A DNA stretch of 55,338 nt from Candidatus Pullilachnospira intestinigallinarum (lineage in GTDB: Bacteria > Bacillota > Clostridia > Lachnospirales > Lachnospiraceae): positions 1 to 55,338 of the forward strand of contig DVIN01000069.1 of NCBI GenBank assembly GCA_018711275.1. Direction: 5' to 3'. Positions within the stretch are counted from its first letter, which is position 1, and each line of letters starts with the position of its first letter. The position numbers and the translations under genes are program-made. Positions 49,778 to 55,338 of the stretch are shown here, in pieces. The notes beneath the pieces were generated by a model that was not told where the DNA came from, did not search any database, and saw only the letters and a list, made by a program, of their open reading frames with translations.

Positions 49778-50179
49778 TTATCCTTCCACCACTGTCCGGT
49801 CATGTTTGATGATGCTGCTCTTGTCCTCACCGTCCGGCACCATCCGGAACACCGTAAAGTTGACGGTCTCATCCGTCCGATTTTCAAAATTATGTAAGGA
49901 GCCCTTTACGCGCACCAGGCTTCCGGCTTCCACCACCGTCTCCCGATATTCCTCTCCTTCCAGCCAGCAGAAGGTCAGACGGCCGCTGTTCACCACCACA
50001 ATCTCTTCAATCTGCCGGTGATAGTGCCACTCCTGGGCTGCTCTGGGAGGTAGCTGGTTCAGATGAACCTCAAACTCCGGAAATCTGTAGTTACATACCC
50101 GGCTCCCGCAGTCTTTTACCTCCTGGATCGCGTCCCTGCAGGTCAGAATCTCCGGTTTGATACCTTTCTCTCCATCCAT
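49778..50179 (-). CDS. Cupin-domain protein
   Basis: A 133-residue single cupin. The metal-binding motif WHYHRQIEEIVVV (HxH...E) and the second histidine in GSLHNFENRT are present. Could be a small-molecule sensor, isomerase or dioxygenase; not assignable. The start at ATG 50179 is supported by MDGEKG, but AAGGAG is about 13 nt upstream, a long spacing. Its promoter region carries two Spo0A-like boxes. Confidence 0.8.
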   Translation of the reverse strand: MDGEKGIKPEILTCRDAIQEVKDCGSRVCNYRFPEFEVHLNQLPPRAAQEWHYHRQIEEIVVVNSGRLTFCWLEGEEYRETVVEAGSLVRVKGSLHNFENRTDETVNFTVFRMVPDGEDKSSIIKHDRTVVEG

Positions 50180-50270
50180 GACGACTCTTAAACTCCTTTC
50201 TTTTCCGGGAGAAATAAGCACAGCATCCCGTGATTTGCTGTCTTAAAACTATCCGGTAACCTTCTGTCTT

Positions 50271-50336
50271 TTCGACAAAGAGTTTTCAGCTATTTCGATT
50301 ATATCAGAATATTTGTCTTTTACAAGTGTTTCGACA
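50271..50336 (-). promoter_or_regulatory. Promoter of the cupin operon flanked by two 0A-box-like sites
   Basis: TATAAT (50298-50303, minus strand) with TTGTAA 16 bp upstream (50320-50325). The Spo0A core TGTCGAA occurs at 50330-50336, just upstream of the -35, and again as TTTGTCGAAAAG (core 50271-50277) about 20 bp downstream of the -10. A 9-bp inverted repeat (CCTTCTGTC 50260-50268 / GACAGAAGG 50333-50341) encloses the whole region. Confidence 0.6.
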
Positions 50337-50368
50337 GAAGGAATGAATCCCCCTTCCTTCCGGTTCTG

Positions 50369-50407
50369 CAAAAGGCCGCCGGCAGATAAACTCTCCGCCG
50401 ACGGCCA
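50369..50407 (-). terminator. Terminator of the spoIIIA operon
   Basis: The stem GGCCG-T-CGGC / GCCG-G-CGGCC followed by TTTTGC on the minus strand, 12 bp after the spoIIIAH stop codon. Confidence 0.85.
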
Positions 50408-50418
50408 CAGCTGTCATT

Positions 50419-51222
50419 TTATGGCTTGGTATTTTCCCCGGTTTCTGTCTGGCTGTCCGCCGCTCCGGCAGCAGCGGCATCCTCTGCCGCCGCTTCATCG
50501 GAGACCGCCGGTGTTTCCTGGGCGGCCGCATCGGTCTCCTGTGCAGACGTCTCTTCTCCGGAAGTTTCCGATTCTGCCTGGCTCATGGGGGTGATAACAA
50601 TGTTTTCCGCCGCTACCCCCGTCTTTCTGGTGACAATATCCTCAATCTGCGCCCGGCTGGCATCATCCACCTGAGTATCCGGCACCACCACATCCGCAGT
50701 CTCCCCTGTAAGATTCACCACCGCGTCTGTAAAGCCTTTGGCCTCCAGAAGCAGCTCTGCCGCCGCCTCCTTTTCCACCGTATCCGTCATACTGACCATA
50801 CTGGCCACCGCTTCCTGCCGCTCCTCCTCGGTCAGATCAGAATTATTGATGATTTCCAGAAGCGTTTCTTTGTTCTGAGAGCGCACCTGTTCCCGGTCAA
50901 TTCTGGCCTGGGCCATGTATGTAGACGCCCCGGTCAGTACAGCCTCCCCCGGCGTCTCCGAAACAGAATCCTCCTGCGTGGACTGGGCGCTCTGCGAATC
51001 CTCCTGGCCGGAAGCGGTTTCATCGGTGATATCCGTATCCAGGTTTTCAATATCTTCCAGCACACTGTCCATATCTGCCGTAACCTGTGTGTCCTCACCG
51101 GTATCCACGGAGGCGTCCTTCGATTTCAGCTGCGAATCGGAGTAGCTGATGTATCCCGCAGCCGCAATCATCACCGCGAGAGCTGTAATAATGATCTGAT
51201 TCTTCCTGAATATTTTTTTCAC
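50419..51222 (-). CDS. spoIIIAH: Stage III sporulation protein AH
   Basis: A 267-residue protein: N-terminal helix (about 8-28), acidic linker (about 30-100), ring-building domain of the YscJ/FliF type (about 100-220) and an Ala/Glu-rich tail longer than in Bacillus. The mother-cell protein pairs with forespore SpoIIQ to form the channel across the two membranes. I prefer GTG 51222 (GAGGAG upstream); an in-frame GTG at 51237 overlaps spoIIIAG. Confidence 0.92.
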   Translation of the reverse strand: MKKIFRKNQIIITALAVMIAAAGYISYSDSQLKSKDASVDTGEDTQVTADMDSVLEDIENLDTDITDETASGQEDSQSAQSTQEDSVSETPGEAVLTGASTYMAQARIDREQVRSQNKETLLEIINNSDLTEEERQEAVASMVSMTDTVEKEAAAELLLEAKGFTDAVVNLTGETADVVVPDTQVDDASRAQIEDIVTRKTGVAAENIVITPMSQAESETSGEETSAQETDAAAQETPAVSDEAAAEDAAAAGAADSQTETGENTKP

Positions 51223-51233
51223 TGACTCTCTCC

Positions 51234-51812
51234 TCACTTCATTTTCATTACTTTGATTTTATGGGCTTCCACATGAAAAAGGGCCATGGCGGCCTCCTGA
51301 ATCTGCTGAACAACCACCGGATCTGCGCCGCCTTCCGCCACCACCAGCACCCCGCGGATTTCCGGGTAGGTCTCCGAGGAAATGTAGGGGATCTGGCTGC
51401 CGTCTTCCCGCTGCTCATAGACGGTGGTTTCCTGGTTCTGCAGGGATTCCGAACGGCTTTCTCCACCTTCCGGGTCCGTCTGGCTGGATGACTGTGAATC
51501 TTCAGGACGGTCCTTTTCCACCAGTTTCGTTCCGGTGGTTTCCATGGTAACAGCGACACTGACTTTTCCCACTCCCTCCACCTGTTCCAGAGCGCCGGCC
51601 AGCTGATTTTCGTACTCCCGGCGGATATCGGTCTCCTCTTCCGTCTGCGCTTTCACTGTCTTAACTGTTTCCTGCGTTTCTTCTCCGGCCGCCTGCTGCT
51701 CTTCCTCCTTCACCGGCATGGCAATCACCAGAAGAAGCAGTCCCACCAGCCCGCAGACAATCCACTGTTCCCGCTTCATCTTTTTTGCTGCAGCAATGAC
51801 TCTCTCTTTCAT
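51234..51812 (-). CDS. spoIIIAG: Stage III sporulation protein AG
   Basis: A 192-residue protein: one helix (about 17-34), Glu/Gln-rich linker, then a ring-building domain interrupted by a hydrophilic insertion (about 95-130), as in the SpoIIIAG family, which forms a large ring of the feeding-tube channel. 4 bp after spoIIIAF. Confidence 0.92.
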   Translation of the reverse strand: MKERVIAAAKKMKREQWIVCGLVGLLLLVIAMPVKEEEQQAAGEETQETVKTVKAQTEEETDIRREYENQLAGALEQVEGVGKVSVAVTMETTGTKLVEKDRPEDSQSSSQTDPEGGESRSESLQNQETTVYEQREDGSQIPYISSETYPEIRGVLVVAEGGADPVVVQQIQEAAMALFHVEAHKIKVMKMK

Positions 51813-51816
51813 TCAG

Positions 51817-52332
51817 TTACCCCTGTATACTTATATTTATATTACCCTCCGGAATATTATAGACTTCCATCAGCTGATTTTTTATGGCTTCTCCATTATC
51901 CTGCGGCGCGCTTTCCGCGTTCTCAAGGGTAAGACGGATCTCTTTCAACTCCAGCTCCTCCCCGCCAAAAAATTCGGCCTGACACTGCAGGACGCAATAC
52001 CCCAGTCCTTCCGCCAGATGTCGCACCTGTCCGGCGAGTTCCCGCTCACAGGCATCCTTCACATACGTTTCTCCCAGAAGCTCCATACTCTCCCCCTCCC
52101 GCAGCATTTCCCGGTAATCCTGTGAAACGGATTCCGCCAGCACGCTGTTTTCCAGAAAATCCCCGGCTCCCCGAAAGGAAAGCACCGGGCGCAGCACCAG
52201 CAGAATCAGCAGCATCCCCATAAAAAAGCGAATATATTTTTTCTCCTCTCCCCCCGGAAGGAAGTTCATCACCGCCGACAGGAAAATAAAATAGAAAGCC
52301 AGATTCCGAATCCATTCTCCCACCCATTCCAC
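51817..52332 (-). CDS. spoIIIAF: Stage III sporulation protein AF
   Basis: A 171-residue protein: two helices near the N-terminus (about 10-28 and 35-52), then an alpha/beta soluble domain. Translation probably starts at GTG 52332, 7 nt behind AGGAGG; the upstream open frame lies inside spoIIIAE. Component of the SpoIIIA channel complex. Confidence 0.9.
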   Translation of the reverse strand: MEWVGEWIRNLAFYFIFLSAVMNFLPGGEEKKYIRFFMGMLLILLVLRPVLSFRGAGDFLENSVLAESVSQDYREMLREGESMELLGETYVKDACERELAGQVRHLAEGLGYCVLQCQAEFFGGEELELKEIRLTLENAESAPQDNGEAIKNQLMEVYNIPEGNINISIQG

Positions 52333-52346
52333 ACAGTTTCCTCCTC

Positions 52347-53546
52347 TCACCCCAGCGACCCGGCCAGGATGGCAATGGTCAGCAGAAACAATACCTCCAC
52401 CGTCAGCAAAAGTTTCAGAAGCAGTCCGATGCTTTCCCCCATAGTATGAAGGCATCCTACCATTCTCCGATCAGCCACCGGCTGAACCAGGGCGGCCAGA
52501 AACTGATAAAACACCGCGCTGATCCCCAGTCGGATCAGCGGAGAGATCCCCAGGAGCAGCAGAATCACCGCCGCTGCCGCTCCCAGACTGTTTTTTACCA
52601 GAACCGCGGAACCAAGAACCATTTCCGTTACTCCGTTGATCATATTTCCGATTCCCGGTATCGCACCGGCCGTCCTTCCCAATGCCGTCCGTTTCAGGGC
52701 GTCTACCGCCGGTGAAATCAGCCGCTGAATCAGCTGAAGCCCCACCAGAAGTCCTATAATGGTCTTCAGCGACCAGGTGATCGCGCTTTTCAGCAGCCTG
52801 GCCATCTGTGAAAGAAATTCCTCCCGGGTCAGGTGATTGACCAGTTCCATCAGAAGATAGACATAAATCCCCGGCAGCAGCGCCAGAAGAATCAGGGATT
52901 CCGCCAGAAAGATTACCAAAATGATCATGTGATAGAATACGGTGGCTGTACGGATTCCGGTGGCCGCGGTGATGGCCAGATAGTAGGCCGGCAGCAGTCC
53001 CCTCATAAATTCCACAATGCCCGACAGCGCCGTGCGGATCTCTTCGGCAAAGGTCCCAAATGTTTTCAGAAGGATTACGAACAGCAGCAGATACACCATG
53101 TAAAAGGCAATTTCACTGATCTGCTGATCACCGAATACCCGTGACAGATTGGCCAGCACCGATGAGAGCAGCACCAGCAGCAGAATATAGGCACAGGTAC
53201 TCTTCTGAAGGCCGGCGGCATCCCATAAAAGCTTTTCCGCCATTTTCCGGAATGTCTCCTGCTCAAAAGGCAGCTCCCCGTCCATCATCCGGCGAATCAT
53301 ATCCGTCAGAGAAAGATCATCCTCCAGAAGCCTGTCCACCGTTTTCTGCACCTCATCAAGATCCAGATCCTCCAATAGCTCTTCCTCTGTTTCTTCCCCG
53401 GTAACCACCCCCTCCTGCTCCCGCTTTGCCGCCGGTATGCCCTCCTCCTGTTCCTTTTGTATCCCGCCCTCCACCCGGGCGGGCAAAAGAAGCCAGAGAC
53501 AGGCCAACAGGCATATCACCCGCAGCCATTTACCCCAGAAATTCAT
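52347..53546 (-). CDS. spoIIIAE: Stage III sporulation protein AE
   Basis: A 399-residue polytopic membrane protein with a signal peptide (1-27), an acidic region, then about seven to eight helices; PGIGNMINGVTEMVLGSAVLVKNSLG is the most conserved part. Probable transport core of the SpoIIIA complex. Overlaps spoIIIAD by 17 bp. Confidence 0.95.
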   Translation of the reverse strand: MNFWGKWLRVICLLACLWLLLPARVEGGIQKEQEEGIPAAKREQEGVVTGEETEEELLEDLDLDEVQKTVDRLLEDDLSLTDMIRRMMDGELPFEQETFRKMAEKLLWDAAGLQKSTCAYILLLVLLSSVLANLSRVFGDQQISEIAFYMVYLLLFVILLKTFGTFAEEIRTALSGIVEFMRGLLPAYYLAITAATGIRTATVFYHMIILVIFLAESLILLALLPGIYVYLLMELVNHLTREEFLSQMARLLKSAITWSLKTIIGLLVGLQLIQRLISPAVDALKRTALGRTAGAIPGIGNMINGVTEMVLGSAVLVKNSLGAAAAVILLLLGISPLIRLGISAVFYQFLAALVQPVADRRMVGCLHTMGESIGLLLKLLLTVEVLFLLTIAILAGSLG

Positions 53547-53916
53547 GAATGGTCTCCAGAAGCGCGGTCAATATCGGCATGCTGATGGCAAGTACGCAAA
53601 GGCGGGCAAAAAGCTCGATCTGTCCGGCCACAGATCCATATCCCGCATCCCGGCAGATACTGGCGGAAAACTGTCCCACATAGGTAATGCCTACCATTTT
53701 CAGCAGCAGATCCATGTAGGTATTTTCGATGGGAAGATACTGCTGAATCTCCCGGATGGAGCCCAGCAGATCTGACAGTCTTCCCGCAGAAAAAAACAGT
53801 AGCGCGACGCCGGCGGCAAAGGTCAGATAAAAAGCGTATTCCGGCTTTGCCTCTTTCACCAGCATAGCCAGCACCACCCCGGCGATTCCTATAACGGATA
53901 TTCGGATAATCTCCAT
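53530..53916 (-). CDS. spoIIIAD: Stage III sporulation protein AD
   Basis: A 128-residue membrane protein of about four helices, similar in build to SpoIIIAC (hydrophobic pairs around a conserved glycine-rich region). ATG 53916 follows GAGG. Part of the SpoIIIA channel. Confidence 0.94.
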   Translation of the reverse strand: MEIIRISVIGIAGVVLAMLVKEAKPEYAFYLTFAAGVALLFFSAGRLSDLLGSIREIQQYLPIENTYMDLLLKMVGITYVGQFSASICRDAGYGSVAGQIELFARLCVLAISMPILTALLETIHEFLG

Positions 53917-53963
53917 AATTGTGCCTCACGCTCCTTTCCGGCTGCCGGTTTTTTCCAACAATC

Positions 53964-54158
53964 TTACAGCATAAACAGCTTTTTAATGGTGTCAAACAGC
54001 TCATAAATATACGGGAGTACCCAGAACAGCACAATCACCAGCCCCGCCAGACTGGCCAGAAACGCCTGCTCTTCCCTGCCGCTGTGTTTCAGAACCTGGC
54101 TCAGCACGGAAACCAGAATTCCCACCGCGCCTATTTTGAAAATAAGACTGATTTCCAA
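53964..54158 (-). CDS. spoIIIAC: Stage III sporulation protein AC
   Basis: A 64-residue protein of two helices, the size and pattern of SpoIIIAC (FKIGAVGILVSVLSQVLKHSGREEQAF). Starts at TTG 54158 behind GGAGGGG; no ATG is suitable, and a weak start may limit its level. Confidence 0.94.
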   Translation of the reverse strand: MEISLIFKIGAVGILVSVLSQVLKHSGREEQAFLASLAGLVIVLFWVLPYIYELFDTIKKLFML

Positions 54159-54216
54159 CGCCGTCCCCTCCTTCCGTCCGCGGCTGATATATGGATGTAC
54201 CGCCGGATTTCTGCTT

Positions 54217-54735
54217 TCAAAGCAGAAGAATCACCAGAAAAATCCCTCCCAGGATTCCCAGACTCCGAAACAGCTTTTGCTTTGCGGGCAATTCCGCCGC
54301 CAGCTGTCCCACCTTCTCTTCCTGCTCTTTCTGATACGTTTGCAGGATATGTACCTGCATCTTCCCGTCCAGATATCCCAGATCCGAAGCGACCCCGAAA
54401 AACGCTTCCAGATCTTCCTCCCGCAGCTCCGTTCCCTTCAGTCTGCCCCGGGCAGACTGGCGCAGAAGTTCCCCGAAGGATTTTCCCGGACACCTTTCCA
54501 GCTGCGCGGCCAGATCCTGAAGGAATTCGGAAAAGGGAGGCGCAAGCCGTCCTCCCACAGAGCGCAGAGCCTCCGGAAGCGTGGTTCTGGCAAATGAAAT
54601 CTCGCCCTCCAGAAATGCCGCGATCCGGATCATCACCCTGAGCTGTTCAATCCTTTTTTTGAGCCGCAGACTCTCCAGAATGCCCAGTCCGGCACAGGAT
54701 GCTGCCAGAAGAACCGCTCCCAGCATCCGGATCAT
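54217..54735 (-). CDS. spoIIIAB: Stage III sporulation protein AB
   Basis: A 172-residue protein with an N-terminal helix, a helical cytoplasmic or intermembrane domain and a C-terminal helix, the topology of type II secretion F-like proteins. Its ATG overlaps the spoIIIAA stop (ATGA). Partner of the SpoIIIAA ATPase. Confidence 0.94.
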   Translation of the reverse strand: MIRMLGAVLLAASCAGLGILESLRLKKRIEQLRVMIRIAAFLEGEISFARTTLPEALRSVGGRLAPPFSEFLQDLAAQLERCPGKSFGELLRQSARGRLKGTELREEDLEAFFGVASDLGYLDGKMQVHILQTYQKEQEEKVGQLAAELPAKQKLFRSLGILGGIFLVILLL

Positions 54736-55338
54736 CCTTCTCCTCCGTACAGTCGGCTTCCCCGGCCGTCGTAGATTGCTTCAAGCTTCCCTGCCTGTCC
54801 CTGCAGCCCATTCCGCAGCAGAATATATCGTTCAAAGGTGTGCTCCTTCATCAGACGTTCCAGCAGCGGCTTTTTTCTGATATCCCCGATGGAGCTGCCA
54901 TGAACCGTGGCCAGCAGCTTACAGCCGCTGTGCAGCGTCATCTCAATGGCGTGAATATCCTCATAATTTCCCAGTTCATCCACCGCCACCACCGCCGGAG
55001 ACATGGCCCGGATCAGCATCATCATTCCCTCTGCCTTCGGGCATCCGTCCAGCACATCCGTGCGGATTCCCAGATCGTTCTGGGGTACCCCCAGGTAGCT
55101 TCCTCCCAACTCTGACCGTTCGTCCACCACTCCTACCGTACACCCGGGAAATGCCCCTCTTCCATTGGAAATCTGACGGATCAGATCCCGCAACAGTGTG
55201 GTTTTTCCGCATCTGGGGGGAGAGATGATCAGCGTATGGCATACGGTTCCCCCGGAAATCACATACGGCATCACCGCATCCGCGCACCCCCGGATCTGAT
55301 GCGAAAAACGGATATTGATGCCGGAAATGTGACTGATG
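54732..55338 (-). CDS. spoIIIAA: Stage III sporulation protein AA, ATPase (5' end outside window)
   Basis: The last 201 residues of the spoIIIAA ATPase, open to the window edge (first visible residues ISHISGINIRF). Walker A is PPRCGKTT and Walker B is VVAVDELG, as in type II/IV secretion-type ATPases of this family. It energises the SpoIIIA-SpoIIQ channel. Start codon and operon promoter are outside the window. Confidence 0.95.
   Translation of the reverse strand, partial: ISHISGINIRFSHQIRGCADAVMPYVISGGTVCHTLIISPPRCGKTTLLRDLIRQISNGRGAFPGCTVGVVDERSELGGSYLGVPQNDLGIRTDVLDGCPKAEGMMMLIRAMSPAVVAVDELGNYEDIHAIEMTLHSGCKLLATVHGSSIGDIRKKPLLERLMKEHTFERYILLRNGLQGQAGKLEAIYDGRGSRLYGGEG

Noticed and set aside
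1..55338. tRNA or rRNA genes
   Set aside because: No cloverleaf-like or rRNA-like segment was recognised on either strand; a covariance-model scan would be needed to exclude them fully.

Overview
The window looks like chromosome of a spore-forming, anaerobic Firmicute of the Lachnospiraceae type. Three things point there: the spoIIIAA-AH, spoIVB and spo0A sporulation genes beside the asp23/nusB/xseAB/ispA/dxs/tlyA/nadK/argR/recN block; strong AGGAGG ribosome-binding sites; and a biotin-dependent Na+-pumping decarboxylase cluster next to a PPi-type phosphofructokinase. The genus cannot be fixed by eye. Almost every gene is on the minus strand, so transcription runs from high to low coordinates; only the MATE gene near 17.4-18.8 kb reads the other way.

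Left end (1-5.7 kb, read right to left): a BlaI-type repressor and a membrane M56 metallopeptidase with an unusual beta-rich ectodomain, a small secreted Ser/Thr-rich protein, two FtsX-type permeases and an ABC ATPase that runs off the window. The promoters of the repressor gene and of the secreted-protein gene are clear copies of one design: an 11-bp-period CTTAC direct repeat 42-43 bp upstream of a TATAAT box. The cluster therefore looks like one regulated peptide/transport module.

5.7-12.5 kb: an operon for an acyl-CoA carboxyltransferase, an OadG-like lipoprotein, a biotin carrier, the OadB Na+ pump and an OadA-type carboxyltransferase; then a PPi-type phosphofructokinase. 12.5-18.9 kb: a MarR-controlled heterodimeric ABC exporter diverging from a MATE exporter. 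18.9-25.9 kb: two zinc-ribbon membrane proteins, a GlpP-like antiterminator, a D,D-carboxypeptidase, ScpB/ScpA and a phosphoesterase. 26-31.2 kb: RNase Y, RecX, RecA (with an SOS box) and glycogen synthase.

31.2-42.6 kb is the conserved block spo0A-spoIVB-recN-argR-nadK-tlyA-dxs-ispA-xseB-xseA-nusB-asp23, and 50.4-55.3 kb is spoIIIAH back to a partial spoIIIAA. Between them, 42.6-50.2 kb is an accessory insertion. It holds prfC, a decayed Rpn-type nuclease gene, and an operon of peptidase E, a nucleotidyltransferase, a nucleoside phosphorylase and two rearranged GNAT acetyltransferase genes. That operon begins with a consensus promoter, a 19-codon leader peptide and a terminator with a built-in competing pairing, the layout of a translation-sensing (antibiotic-inducible) attenuator. 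Next to it, a cupin/CxxCxxCC-protein operon has two Spo0A-box-like sites around its promoter.

The best candidates for an undescribed system are the leader-controlled accessory operon (45.5-49.0 kb) and the BlaI/M56/secreted-protein/ABC module (1-5.6 kb).
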